64,000 bases of DNA from CAYNST01 sp964434105 (GCA_964434105.1 CAYSTJ010000012.1:1-64000), one strand, 5' to 3'; counted from the stretch's first letter, positions 16,233-25,726 are shown. Program-made: numbers and translations. The notes: a model not told the origin generated them from the sequence alone.

Positions 16233-19200
16233 TCACTCGTTTTTCGCATCGGTCTCCTCCACCGCCTTCCGATACCAGTATCCCTGCACCCCCAACTGCA
16301 TCCAGCCCCAGCGTATCCAGCGAATCAGTGCAAATGCCAGCCACAGTGACCACAGCAGCATCACAATCCGATAGGCCAGCAATGGCAGACTGATTACCCA
16401 GGCCTGTGGTAAGGGTCCGCTGGACTGGTCGTGGTACCAGCGCAGGGTATGGGCGCTGGAGCCGTTGCCCGTGATGTACATTTCGGGGGATGCCAGCAGT
16501 GAAAGCGGTATACCGCTGATCATGACGAACAGTGCGATGACGGAAAACACCATCAGGCCTAACTGCATGGTGTTGAACCAGCTGGTCTGCATGACGCGGG
16601 TTGAGCGGCCGCGCAGTTGCATGATGATGAACCAGGCGATGATGACGACCAGTGCGTAGACGTTAATGGTCGCCACACCCATGCTTAGCAAGAGCCATTC
16701 ATAGGGCTTGAGTGGGGTCAGCGCGCTCCTGCCCAGCCCGAGCGCAATCAGAAAGACAACGGCAAAAACGCCCCAGAAAAGGATTGCCGGGCCCAGGGAC
16801 GGACCGCCGGCCAGCAGAGTCCAGCGGTCGTTGGGCAGGTGCATGGTCAGATGGATATTGGTGGACGGGTGCGGCAGTTCGATGGCCGGGCTTGCGGTTT
16901 TCAATTGCATGGCCTGCGGCGCTTGCCATTCCAACCGCACCGTTTGTTCCCCCGGCTTGACGGGTATCTGAATACGGTTGTTGCTGTAGCTGATGGGTGA
17001 CTCGGTGCCATTGATCAGGAGTCTTTTGGGTTCGATGCCGTCGGGTAAAGGCAGCGTAAATTGACCGCCGTACGTAGCACGCAGCATCAGTTCGAGCTGA
17101 TAGTCGGTCGCCCGCCGGCCAAAGCTCTGCGTCACTTCGACTTTGTCCAGGGCCAGCTCGCGGCCTTCGACCGGCGTGGGCCGGTCGATGCTCACGAGTA
17201 CGCTTTCACCGGGCCAGGGCTGCCAGACCGAATTGTGCTGGTCACCGGATTGCTGCACCGGCGGAATTCCGCTGGCCTGGCTATGCCACATGGCGCCGGT
17301 TTGCAGGCTCCAGACTTCATGCCAGGGGACGGACTCCGGTGCGGTGAGGTGCAGCTCCGGCTGAATGGCCAGCATGGATTCCCAGCGTACCTGTTGTTGT
17401 TGCGCTGACAGGCGTACATCCATCTGTCCGTCGGCGGTCAGCTGCCCGCTGCTGGGCGCTTCACCGTCCAGCAGCGGTATCGTCAGCTGAATCACGCCAT
17501 TACCAGGGGCTACCCGGCGGACCTCGGTATGTACCGTCCATTCCAGCCCCAGATGAATACGGCGGGTTACCGTGACGTGGGCCGGCATGGGGTCGGCCAG
17601 CAGCCGGCTGGTGGTGCGACTTTCCCCCGCAACCACCTGCCGCTGCAATTGCAGAATCTGGCTGGTTTGCCGGTCGGTGGGAATGCCAGTGAGCTTCCAG
17701 CCCTGCAGGGAGTGCGTCAAATTGTGGATGGGGGTGGAAAAATCCAGGTCGATCGTGGTCTTGTCCGTGATCGTGCCACTGAGACGCAGATCGTGTGTGC
17801 CTTTTTTGACCAGTGCCAGCAATTGCCCCTGTGCATCCCGGTAGACCGGCGTGCGCTGGCCATCCACCAATACCGTCTGCGGTTGCCAATGATGGATTCG
17901 GGCAGGCATGGGAAAAGCAATATCCTGCAGCGCGTGCAAACGAATGGTAAGCGACAGAACATCGTCTGCGACCCCAAGCTGCACAGCTTCGATACCGGCG
18001 CAGTCCGGCAGGCAACGGGCCGGTTCGGTCAGCCGTTGCTCCAGCGTTCTGAGCAGTTCGTTATCGATCAGCACGTTAGCCTCGACCTGCTGTGACGGCA
18101 ATCCACAAACCATCACCAGCGCCACCGCCGCGGTGGAACCCGGAACCCGCCAACTGAAGGAGCCCTTGTCGGGGGAGAGTTGCCGGAATCGTCGTGCCAG
18201 CCACAGGGCGAGCAGACAGGGCAACAATAAACTGATCAAATCGCCTAGCCGGTTCCAAAGCGGAGAAACCAGCCACCAGCGGGCGGATTCCTCGGCTTCC
18301 ACCGGACCGCTCCACCAGGCACTGGCCTGACGCCATTGCCAATCCGGCAAACCTGGCCCGACCTGGACTTTCTGTGTCGGATCATAATCCGGTACGTTGT
18401 AGGCAAGGCTCTCCTGCTTCAGCCTTGTTGAACTCATACGCATCCCCGCTGTTGGTGGCTCCATGTCCGTCATGACGGCGGCTTCCGGCGGCTGCGCGCG
18501 ACTTACAGCCATATCCGGCGCTGCCGAATAGAACTGCGACGGGGTCGCATGGGATGTCAGCTGCGGATAAATCACTTGCCTCGCCTGCTGCACAAGGTAG
18601 GGCAACAATACCAGCAGCAGAGCCACAAAGCCCACTACAGTAAAGCCCCTCACCCAGCGCGCAACTTTGCCTTCTATATGCGGTAACAATGTGAGACCCA
18701 CCAACACGATCAGCCAACTGATCAGCGGCGCCTGATCGCGTTGATAGGTAAACAGCAGGGTCAAAAGCGCCAGTATGCCACAGGGGGTGCCAACCACTTT
18801 GGCCAGTGCGACGCTGATAATCAGCACGATAAACATGTCCCACAGATTCCAGGCACTGAGCCATGTGCCACTCACCCTGTCCGCCCCGCTGGCATGCAGC
18901 ACGGACCAGCCAGGCGGCAGGTGCAGGTTTTGATTGACGCTTTCAAACGACGCCTGCCAACCGCTGACCGGCAGGTTTTGCAACTGCTCCACCCGACTGA
19001 CCGCCGTCAGCTGAATGGCCTGAGTACGCAGTTCAACACCGGCAGTGTCCCGGCCGTCTTCCAGTCGGGTAATTAGCTGGGGAACACCATTCAGCTCGAC
19101 GCGGCCCAGTTGATAGGCTGGATGTGTTTGCAGGCGCCAGCTGTCAAACAGACTGCCATTGATCGTGTCCTTGACTGTGCCGCCGTTTCCTGCAAAATCC

Positions 19201-20255
19201 AGCCACAGATTTTTTTGCAGAGTAAGCTGGTTGGCCGCCGGATTGGGGTCACCGCGGTGCAGAACATTCAACTGCATTTCGCTGTCCGCCGCCATCAGAT
19301 AGGCGGGCAGGCCCTGCCATTCGGGCGGCAGCTGTGTCTGGCTGCCGTCAATCAGTGACACGCCTTCCACCAGCGCCGTACGCAGCGCGGGCTGCGCGTC
19401 GAATACCCAGATTTCCTGTGCCGGCCAGTCCGGGGATGGCGAAGCGATGGCGAACCGGGTGACATCCTGCAGGTGATGTGCGCGCAGACGTATGGTCCAG
19501 CGACCCGGTTGCAACTGCAGTCGTAACTGCCCGTCCGGTTCGATTCGGGCTGGCAGCGGACTGTCCAGCGCCACCGGTTTGAAGCCGGGTAACAGTGCGG
19601 GACCTGTCTGCAGTTCACGCTCGCTTCCGCTGACTGTCAGTTGCAAATGGGTTTCCAGCGTCAACGGCACACGGTCGGTGAGTTTGCGAAATACCTGCAG
19701 GGACACCGAGTCGCGTTCGGTGGGTACGGCGGCTTTGCTGTCTTCCCGGGCCAATAACAGCGTACCGGCGTTCGACAGGTTGGGATCACTCACTTCCTGC
19801 CCCTGCATAACCAGTTTGAGCAAACCTGTCTGCTCGGGAATGGCAAGGGTGCGGGGCGGAGCCGGCCAGGCCCATTCGCCATGAATGTCGTACTGCCCGG
19901 CGGGCAGGTAAACCGCAGGTCGACCGTTGCGCCGACTGACCTGCACCGGCTGTTGATTGGCAGTCACGCGTACTGGCCAATTCAGATCGTCCCCCGGCAA
20001 GGTTATCCAGGCCTGGGCAAACAGGTCCGCCTGCAACTGAAACCGGCCGATACGGCTGTCTACATCCAGCACAAGCTGGTCGGGCCAGACACACTGATGC
20101 TCCGCCTTGTTGTACAGGAAGGGGCATTGTACCCGTTCCTGATTGTGCAGAACCCAGGGTTGCCACGCTTCCAGCTCGGGCGGGACGTATGGACGGGCAT
20201 GGACATGTGCAGAAACAACCAGACTAATGAAAATTATTATTTTTATTACGCGCAT
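16233..20255 (-). CDS. 1340-aa exported multi-pass membrane protein of unknown function
   Basis: A signal peptide covers about 1-20 (KIIIFISLVVSAHVHA). A periplasmic beta-rich region of ~450 residues follows, with carbohydrate-binding-like WAWPAP and LQPGRW stretches. Next come several membrane helices around 480-580 (MFIVLIISVALAKVVG, WLIVLVGLTLLP, VVGFVALLLVLLPYLV) and around 670-720. A second long beta-rich periplasmic region follows, then four helices near the C-terminus (from LFWGVFAVVFLIALGLG to LLWSLWLAFALIRWI). The repeated domain-plus-helices plan suggests an internal duplication. It ends DAKNE. No enzyme motif is recognised. The porin remnant lies about 50 bp past its stop. Confidence 0.75.
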   Translation of the reverse strand: MRVIKIIIFISLVVSAHVHARPYVPPELEAWQPWVLHNQERVQCPFLYNKAEHQCVWPDQLVLDVDSRIGRFQLQADLFAQAWITLPGDDLNWPVRVTANQQPVQVSRRNGRPAVYLPAGQYDIHGEWAWPAPPRTLAIPEQTGLLKLVMQGQEVSDPNLSNAGTLLLAREDSKAAVPTERDSVSLQVFRKLTDRVPLTLETHLQLTVSGSERELQTGPALLPGFKPVALDSPLPARIEPDGQLRLQLQPGRWTIRLRAHHLQDVTRFAIASPSPDWPAQEIWVFDAQPALRTALVEGVSLIDGSQTQLPPEWQGLPAYLMAADSEMQLNVLHRGDPNPAANQLTLQKNLWLDFAGNGGTVKDTINGSLFDSWRLQTHPAYQLGRVELNGVPQLITRLEDGRDTAGVELRTQAIQLTAVSRVEQLQNLPVSGWQASFESVNQNLHLPPGWSVLHASGADRVSGTWLSAWNLWDMFIVLIISVALAKVVGTPCGILALLTLLFTYQRDQAPLISWLIVLVGLTLLPHIEGKVARWVRGFTVVGFVALLLVLLPYLVQQARQVIYPQLTSHATPSQFYSAAPDMAVSRAQPPEAAVMTDMEPPTAGMRMSSTRLKQESLAYNVPDYDPTQKVQVGPGLPDWQWRQASAWWSGPVEAEESARWWLVSPLWNRLGDLISLLLPCLLALWLARRFRQLSPDKGSFSWRVPGSTAAVALVMVCGLPSQQVEANVLIDNELLRTLEQRLTEPARCLPDCAGIEAVQLGVADDVLSLTIRLHALQDIAFPMPARIHHWQPQTVLVDGQRTPVYRDAQGQLLALVKKGTHDLRLSGTITDKTTIDLDFSTPIHNLTHSLQGWKLTGIPTDRQTSQILQLQRQVVAGESRTTSRLLADPMPAHVTVTRRIHLGLEWTVHTEVRRVAPGNGVIQLTIPLLDGEAPSSGQLTADGQMDVRLSAQQQQVRWESMLAIQPELHLTAPESVPWHEVWSLQTGAMWHSQASGIPPVQQSGDQHNSVWQPWPGESVLVSIDRPTPVEGRELALDKVEVTQSFGRRATDYQLELMLRATYGGQFTLPLPDGIEPKRLLINGTESPISYSNNRIQIPVKPGEQTVRLEWQAPQAMQLKTASPAIELPHPSTNIHLTMHLPNDRWTLLAGGPSLGPAILFWGVFAVVFLIALGLGRSALTPLKPYEWLLLSMGVATINVYALVVIIAWFIIMQLRGRSTRVMQTSWFNTMQLGLMVFSVIALFVMISGIPLSLLASPEMYITGNGSSAHTLRWYHDQSSGPLPQAWVISLPLLAYRIVMLLWSLWLAFALIRWIRWGWMQLGVQGYWYRKAVEETDAKNE

Positions 20256-20588
20256 AACCGCTCCTTTGTGTTGATGCGTTTCTTTTCAGCGAAGCATACT
20301 GGGCCGGCTTGCGTTCAGTCACAATGCAATGCGCGAGGTCGCCCAGTGGCGACCGGTAACCGATATGACCTGTGGGCAGCCCCTACGACGGTTGAAGCTG
20401 CCTGAATTATAGTTGGTTTCACCCGCAAAGCGTCCTGTCGACACAACATTGCCACAACCGCAAGCGTTCGTGGCGGCGTGCGTACAAGGTGGAAACCACC
20501 TCTCGCGCAGCGCCATGTTATATCGGGAACAGACTGTCCGCTCTAAAATTGTCGTCTATAAGGACCGACAGAAAGCGCCATGCGTGAT
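20256..20588. other. Intergenic region, no gene seen
   Basis: About 330 bp upstream of the 1340-aa gene, presumably holding its promoter. No clear regulatory site or hairpin was identified. Confidence 0.4.
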
Positions 20589-21680
20589 TTAAATTTTGGC
20601 CCGTTTACCACTGGCCGCTGATTTCAGTGCAGCCTCCACCACACGGATGTCATTGAGCCCGTCGCTTCCGGGGACGATCACCGGTGTGTTATTGATAATT
20701 GCCAGCGCCTCGTTATCCATTTGCGCGGTCTGCTGGTTCACCACGGTTTTGTTGAGGGGTTTGCCGTCGCTGGTTTTACCGATGACACCATCGTAGGTTT
20801 GCATGGGTTCCAGCGCATACCAGCCCTTCTCGCAGTCCACCCGCAGCCTGTTATAGCTGCGGCCGACGCTGGTGGCACAATCGGCTACCAGGCCGTTACC
20901 GAATTCCAGCTGCAGCTCGGTCGTTTCATCGGCGTTTTTGAAGAGTTCGGGCCGGTCAATGATATGTCTGGCGGTAACCGCGACGGGTTCCATGCCCGTG
21001 GCATAACGGGCGACATTAATGGTGTAAACACCCATGTCATACAGCGCACCCCCGCCCTTGCTTCGGTCCATGCGCCAATCGTCCTGCGCAGCCCCCGAGC
21101 CGGCATAACCCGCTTTGGCAATGACCTTCTGCTGGGCACCGTAGGGTTTGCTCTGCGCCCACTGGATGACCGTCCGATGATTGGGTTCATGCTGCAGCCG
21201 GTAGCCAATACTCAGTCTGATTTTGTTTTTCTCACAGGCCTTGATGATTGAACGGCATTCGCTGACCGTCATGGCCATGGGCTTTTCGCACCACACATGT
21301 TTGCCCGCGCTGGCGGCAATGATGCTGTATTTTGCATGCAAAAACGTCGGCAGTACGATGTATACAACATCAATATCCGTGTTATCGGCAATTGTGTGCA
21401 TGTTTTCGTAGGAATAGACATTTCGATCCTTGATGCCGTACTTTTCCGTCCACAGGGGTATCTTGGATGGCGAGCCGGTGACTATGCCTCGCAGTTCACA
21501 ATGCTGCGCAAGCTGCAGCGCTGGTGCCAGTTGGTTGGTGCTGTAACCGCCGAGGCCGACCAGTGCGATGCCGATCTTTTTGTGTGGCGGATTTGCGAGT
21601 ACGTGCCCCGGAAAACCGTGGGCCAGCGCCAGTCCACCGGCTGCGGTCAAAATATTGCGTCTGCTGATTTTGCGAAACAT
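20589..21680 (-). CDS. Tat-exported Gfo/Idh/MocA-family oxidoreductase
   Basis: The product is 363 aa. The N-terminus MFRKISRRNILTAAGG carries the SRRNIL twin-arginine motif and a signal sequence ending near HVLANPP, so the folded, NAD(P)-loaded enzyme is probably exported to the periplasm like glucose-fructose oxidoreductase. The Rossmann fold shows GIALVGLGG near 42 and the signature EKPMAMT near 133-139. A GGGALYDMGVY stretch belongs to the C-terminal substrate domain. The substrate is probably a sugar or sugar-like compound and is not resolved. Start ATG 21680 has AAGGA seven bases upstream; a longer GTG start is less likely. It follows the Nudix gene by 56 bp on the same strand. Confidence 0.88.
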   Translation of the reverse strand: MFRKISRRNILTAAGGLALAHGFPGHVLANPPHKKIGIALVGLGGYSTNQLAPALQLAQHCELRGIVTGSPSKIPLWTEKYGIKDRNVYSYENMHTIADNTDIDVVYIVLPTFLHAKYSIIAASAGKHVWCEKPMAMTVSECRSIIKACEKNKIRLSIGYRLQHEPNHRTVIQWAQSKPYGAQQKVIAKAGYAGSGAAQDDWRMDRSKGGGALYDMGVYTINVARYATGMEPVAVTARHIIDRPELFKNADETTELQLEFGNGLVADCATSVGRSYNRLRVDCEKGWYALEPMQTYDGVIGKTSDGKPLNKTVVNQQTAQMDNEALAIINNTPVIVPGSDGLNDIRVVEAALKSAASGKRAKI

Positions 21681-21736
21681 GTATGCATCCTTCAAGGTCA
21701 CGGCCTGAAGCCGACGGTTGGAACGAAAACGCCGAA

Positions 21737-22306
21737 TCAGGTATGAAAGTTTAACGGCAAATGCTGTCGGTAATCGAGCCCGGCGACTGCCTGCACATGG
21801 TTAATAAATTTTACGATACGGGCTCCGTGATTGAACGCAAATTCCAGATCATGAATCCGGTCCAGCGGCTGCCAGCAGATTTCCATGGTTTCATTGGGTT
21901 CGTTATTGGCGTTGGATAAAGTGGGCAATGCCGCCATTTCGATGACCAAACCATGATGAATGGTCACGTTCTGATTAAAGTTGGGCTCGGAATTGACATC
22001 CCACGGGCTGTCGAAAAAAGCCACACTGGCACCCGGCAGCAACGCCAGCAGGTTTACACCGCACTCTTCCCATACTTCCCGAACAGCGGCCTGGCTGGTG
22101 TTTTCATCATAATCGAGATAGCCACAGGGCAGATTCCAGAACCCCTGGAAATCAGGTACGCCGGTACCGCGCCGATTGATCAGAATATAAGGTTGCTGGC
22201 TGACTACGGCCAGGACGCACACAACCACGGCTACACTCCGCGACACCCATAATTCCCGACCATCATCAGTCCGGATGCATTCATTCTGGCGATTATTGAA
22301 TTTCAC
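21737..22306 (-). CDS. Nudix hydrolase
   Basis: The product is 189 aa with a complete Nudix box, GYLDYDENTSQAAV then REVWEECGV, matching Gx5Ex7REUxEExGU. These residues bind Mg2+ and catalyse hydrolysis of nucleoside diphosphates linked to another moiety. The domain starts around residue 25 (SVAVVVCVLAVV). The substrate cannot be told from sequence. Two GTG starts are close together; 22306 has GGAG seven bases upstream, whereas 22312 sits too close to that site. Probably co-transcribed with the oxidoreductase downstream. Confidence 0.88.
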   Translation of the reverse strand: MKFNNRQNECIRTDDGRELWVSRSVAVVVCVLAVVSQQPYILINRRGTGVPDFQGFWNLPCGYLDYDENTSQAAVREVWEECGVNLLALLPGASVAFFDSPWDVNSEPNFNQNVTIHHGLVIEMAALPTLSNANNEPNETMEICWQPLDRIHDLEFAFNHGARIVKFINHVQAVAGLDYRQHLPLNFHT

Positions 22307-22464
22307 TCCCACTCTCCGGCCTCCCGGCAGCGAATGTACCGGATGTAATGGATTATGCCATGTCTGTTTCGGTCTGTTTACCGCGAGCTGGTTACGGCTG
22401 ACTGTACAACTGTGAGTGGGTATCCGGAAAAACGGCTGCAGGTACCGCTCCCGGATACTGCCGA

Positions 22465-23427
22465 TTAGTTTGGCAAGAAGTCGTAGGTATAGTTCAGGGT
22501 GGTTTGCAGAACGTTGGCGGCACCAAAATCGATAAAGCGGATGGCGGCCAGCAGCTTGCGCTCCAGGTCATCATCATTAAGCGCGCTCGACACGATCTGC
22601 GCATCCGACACCGACCCATCCGGTTCGATAACCAGCTTGAACTCCACCTTGCCACGCAGCGCCGGATTCTGACGCAGTGCGCGGGCATAGATGTTGTAGA
22701 TGCGTCCCTTGGCGGCATCCAGCTTTTGCCGTACACCGTCGGTGGGACGGTATTCGACATCGCCACTGGCCGAGGCTTCCCGTGCACGACTGGTTGCGGC
22801 GCTGACTTCTTCCATCTTGCTCTCTACGGTCGTCGCTTCGCGACCTGACAGCGCGACCCCGCCGGTGTCACGGCTGAGTGCGGCGGTATTGACGCCACCG
22901 CTTTTGGCCCTGGCACCGCTGGTCACGATACTGCGATCCACCTGCGCCGCTTCACCGGTTGCGCGGGTCAGACTGGCGTTGTCCGGCCTGACCTCACTCA
23001 CATCCATGGCATCACGCATGGCGGCCAGATCGTCGGCAAACTGCAAGACGCCGCTTTTTTTGGCCTGTTCCTGCGCCTGCTTCAGTTTGACCGGCTCAGG
23101 CTCGGGTTTCGGTTCCGGCCTGGGCTCGGGTTTTGGCTCGGGCTTCGGTTCCTCCGGTTTTGGTTCCGGTTTCGGTTCTTCCCGGGGTGGCGGCGGCGGA
23201 GGCGGAGGTGGTGGTGGCAGCGTTTTTTCTTCCATCAATACACGGGCCAGTTGCGGCGGCACCCGCTCCAGATCCTCGCGCGGTGGTTCGGGTACGTGGA
23301 TAAGGGGAATAATCAGGCCGAGCAGAAAGAAGATACCCAGCAGGACCCACAGTATTCGGTAAAAACGCCGGTTATCGAGGGTGGAGCTACTCCAGGGCAA
23401 TAATAAACTCGGTGCTGCAATTGCCAC
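22465..23427 (-). CDS. TonB/AgmX (GltJ)-like periplasm-spanning protein
   Basis: The product is 320 aa. One membrane helix lies near 24-44 (ILWVLLGIFFLLGLIIPLI), followed by a long proline and Pro-Lys/Glu-rich stalk (~68-112), a variable region and a C-terminal TonB-like domain (VEFKLVIEPDGSVSDAQIV) of the AgmX/PglI type. Such proteins carry motion from a TolQ-TolR motor to outer-membrane partners. It is the last gene of the motor operon; start GTG 23427 follows the second TolR-like stop by two bases, with AGGGGG upstream. The TonB box and receptor partners are not known. Confidence 0.82.
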   Translation of the reverse strand: MAIAAPSLLLPWSSSTLDNRRFYRILWVLLGIFFLLGLIIPLIHVPEPPREDLERVPPQLARVLMEEKTLPPPPPPPPPPPREEPKPEPKPEEPKPEPKPEPRPEPKPEPEPVKLKQAQEQAKKSGVLQFADDLAAMRDAMDVSEVRPDNASLTRATGEAAQVDRSIVTSGARAKSGGVNTAALSRDTGGVALSGREATTVESKMEEVSAATSRAREASASGDVEYRPTDGVRQKLDAAKGRIYNIYARALRQNPALRGKVEFKLVIEPDGSVSDAQIVSSALNDDDLERKLLAAIRFIDFGAANVLQTTLNYTYDFLPN

Positions 23428-23429
23428 GC

Positions 23430-23954
23430 TTAACCCCCTGTTTCCACGGCGGGTTCGTCCACCAGAGTCTGGTTGACCGCCAGTGAAATATTGCGGTACT
23501 CCGATTGGGCGCAGGTCGTCATGATTTTTTTCATGAGACTGTAAGGCGTACCGGCGTCGCCCATAATGGTCACGTCACGGCCTTTTTCACGCGCCGCATC
23601 CGACGCATAGGGCGCGCGGCCCGCCTGATGCAGCAGTTCCCGTTGCAGGGGTTCGATGTTGTCACCTTCTGTGTCAATGGCAGTTTTGGTATCGACAATG
23701 ACACGGCCATTGATCATGATGTTTTCGGGACCGACCATGACAATCAGGGTGGTATCGGGTTTTTTCTCCGCCACGGACTCTGGCAGCTTGATATCCTTGT
23801 TGGCCTGCAGCACTTCCACATCGGACGAGTTAACCAGCAGGAAGAACACCAGGATGGTGAATATATCCATCAGGGAGACAAGGTTCAGCCTGGATGAGGC
23901 GCCTCCGCGCTTGTGTCGCCGCTCCATACGCCGCGCATGCATTGACTGCTTCAC
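23430..23954 (-). CDS. TolR/ExbD-like proton channel subunit (Asp retained)
   Basis: The product is 174 aa. A basic N-terminus precedes a single membrane helix (LNLVSLMDIFTILVFFLLV), and a periplasmic domain follows. Asp30 sits where TolR and ExbD have the essential proton-carrying Asp (in SLMDIF). Starts with GTG 23954, with GGAGG six bases upstream; the start overlaps the stop of the first TolR-like gene (GTGA). With the TolQ-like protein it should form the motor of the cluster. The periplasmic part includes VMVGPENIMINGRVI, typical of the family. Confidence 0.88.
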   Translation of the reverse strand: MKQSMHARRMERRHKRGGASSRLNLVSLMDIFTILVFFLLVNSSDVEVLQANKDIKLPESVAEKKPDTTLIVMVGPENIMINGRVIVDTKTAIDTEGDNIEPLQRELLHQAGRAPYASDAAREKGRDVTIMGDAGTPYSLMKKIMTTCAQSEYRNISLAVNQTLVDEPAVETGG

Positions 23955-24481
23955 TGTGCACCTCCTTCGGCATTATCCAGCGGCGCATCACCCAGTGATA
24001 CGTCAGGAAACAGTTCCGCATCCACGACTGACGCCGCCACGACGGCCTTGAATGACCGCACGGTATCCATCGCAGTAACCAGGGTTTGATAATCGGTATC
24101 CGGCTGCGCCAGGATAAAGATATCGCGTTTCTCGATATCGCGCTCCCGCAATTGGCGTTTTACTTCCTGCAGCACATCGGACAACAGGGTAAAATCGTGC
24201 TCCCCATCGACATTGGGCAGCGTTTTCAACGGCGTCCCCGCCGGGTAATTCACCACCAGCCGATCATCGTGGATCACCAGCTCAAGCATCTGCGTGGCCG
24301 GATCCTCTTCTTCTTCCAGGGCACTGCTGTCTGCTGCCATATCGGGCAGTTTCAGGTCCAGCACAGTGATTTGGGAAAACACCATGCTCATCAGCAATAC
24401 CGGAACCAGAACTATCATAAGGTTCATGAAAGAGGTTATGTTGAGCTCTGCCTCTTCGCGGTTACGTCGTTTGACTCGCAT
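23951..24481 (-). CDS. TolR/ExbD-like subunit lacking the conserved Asp
   Basis: The product is 176 aa. The helix reads LNITSFMNLMIVLVPVLLMS, so Asn20 replaces the protonatable Asp found in TolR, ExbD and in the neighbouring paralogue. The periplasmic domain has LVIHDDRLVVNYPAGTP and RDIFILAQPDTDYQTL. It sits between the TolQ-like gene (27 bp upstream) and the second TolR-like gene (4-bp overlap). It probably forms a mixed dimer with its paralogue, as in AglQ/AglS-type motors. If the Asn is real, only one subunit of such a pair could carry protons. Mixed pairing is inference. Confidence 0.85.
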   Translation of the reverse strand: MRVKRRNREEAELNITSFMNLMIVLVPVLLMSMVFSQITVLDLKLPDMAADSSALEEEEDPATQMLELVIHDDRLVVNYPAGTPLKTLPNVDGEHDFTLLSDVLQEVKRQLRERDIEKRDIFILAQPDTDYQTLVTAMDTVRSFKAVVAASVVDAELFPDVSLGDAPLDNAEGGAQ

Positions 24482-24508
24482 TGGAATAGCCTGTCGTCCG
24501 GTTGATCG

Positions 24509-25195
24509 CTAGACTGATTTGCTGGCGCTGGCGGATGCGGCGGCAGGTTTTTTGCGCTCGAATGCACCAACCGATGACAGAATATTCAGGCATTTAACAC
24601 CGGCCATTTCGAGACTGTCGACGATTTCGGTCGTTTTGTTCTGGATGGTGGTGTGCAACAGCAGTAGCGGTATCGCCGCCATCAGACCAAAGGCGGTGGT
24701 GTTCATGGCGACCGAAATACTTTCGGAAAGCAAAGTCGCTTTCTGGGCGGGTTCCGCATGGGCAACCGCAGTGAACGCATTGATAAGGCCCATAATGGTA
24801 CCCAGCAGACCCAGCAGGGTCGCAATGTTGGCGAGCGTGGCGATGTAGGTTGTGCGCTTTTCGAGTCGCGGCACGGCTTCCATCACCCCTTCCTCCATCG
24901 CGTATTCGATTTCGTCGCGGTCGGCGGTTTGCTGCATGCGCGCAATGCCGGATGCAACAATGCGTGCAACCGGCGCTTTTGCGTTGCGCCCCATCTCCAG
25001 TACCGTGCCAAAATCACGACGCTGCAACAGAGGCATGATTCGATCGAAGGCACGTCGATTGGTCGAGCGGGCTGCGGACAGGAACACCCAGCGTTCAATG
25101 GCAATTGCCAGTCCGATGACCAGAACGATGCCGATCGGGTACATGAATGGGCCACCCTTCTGAAAAAAATTCACTGCGGTGTCGATAAAACCCAT
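24509..25195 (-). CDS. TolQ/ExbB/MotA-like proton channel protein
   Basis: The product is 228 aa with three membrane segments: about 17-38 (YPIGIVLVIGLAIAIERWVF), 116-138 (IATLANIATLLGLLGTIMGL) and 160-182. The LLGLLGTIMGLINAF block and AMNTTAFGLMAAIP are hallmark TolQ/ExbB motifs. Known role: the pentameric stator of proton-driven envelope motors. The following two TolR-like genes and the TonB-like gene supply its partners. It starts a sub-cluster of four tightly spaced genes after a 206-bp gap that holds an inverted repeat. Confidence 0.9.
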   Translation of the reverse strand: MGFIDTAVNFFQKGGPFMYPIGIVLVIGLAIAIERWVFLSAARSTNRRAFDRIMPLLQRRDFGTVLEMGRNAKAPVARIVASGIARMQQTADRDEIEYAMEEGVMEAVPRLEKRTTYIATLANIATLLGLLGTIMGLINAFTAVAHAEPAQKATLLSESISVAMNTTAFGLMAAIPLLLLHTTIQNKTTEIVDSLEMAGVKCLNILSSVGAFERKKPAAASASASKSV

Positions 25196-25294
25196 GGTGT
25201 GTATGCCTCCAAAAAATACAGGTAAGTACAGAAGTTCAATTCACTCCGGACTGCGACGACTGCCACCCGGAGGGTTACTGCCTGTCGGGGTCTG

Positions 25295-25321
25295 TCGACT
25301 TAATATCCACTGTTAAGTCGA
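25295..25321. promoter_or_regulatory. Perfect 9-bp inverted repeat upstream of the TolQ-like gene
   Basis: tcgacttaa (25295-25303) and ttaagtcga (25313-25321) form a perfect inverted repeat with a 9-base spacer. There is no T run on either side, so it is not a classic terminator. It lies 100 bp before the TolQ-like start and could be an operator or an mRNA hairpin separating expression of the motor genes from the TPR genes. Confidence 0.4.
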
Positions 25322-25401
25322 TAAGACCGTCGACGGATCCGCGGTACAAGAGGGATCGGTAAATGGTGAACCTTTCGGAACGCCGCCGGAACCGCTCAGC
25401 T

Positions 25402-25710
25402 TTACGGCGTTGCGGCAGACTGCTGCGTCTGATGCAACTGTTTCAGGTATTCCAGTGTGCGAATATGCTCCGGTCTTTCGACGTGCTTGAACACATCACG
25501 TCCGAGCTTGGTATGCACGGGGTGAAAGATAATACTGGTATCGTCTGCGGATTGCCACGGCACAATATAAAGTACCTGCGGCTGCTCCTGGTTCCCGGTC
25601 ACCGTATCGCTCAGCTCAATCACCGCACCCTCCTGCGCGAATACGGTCGCTGATGACCAAAGCATGGCGAGTGTTAATCCAGCGGCCTTCAGAAGTTTTA
25701 GTCTATTCAT
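25402..25710 (-). CDS. Small periplasmic protein of the Glt-like cluster
   Basis: The product is 102 aa with a signal peptide ending SATVFA. The mature part is about 75 aa, with EGAVIELSDTVTGNQEQPQVLYIVPW as its clearest region (positions 27-52). Nothing is recognised. Start ATG 25710 was preferred over the TTG two codons upstream because GGA lies eight bases before it. It sits 16 bp after the TPR lipoprotein gene, so it is part of the same unit. Proteins of this type are often annotated only as hypothetical in such clusters. Confidence 0.7.
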   Translation of the reverse strand: MNRLKLLKAAGLTLAMLWSSATVFAQEGAVIELSDTVTGNQEQPQVLYIVPWQSADDTSIIFHPVHTKLGRDVFKHVERPEHIRTLEYLKQLHQTQQSAATP

Positions 25711-25726
25711 GGGCAATGTCCGGCCG

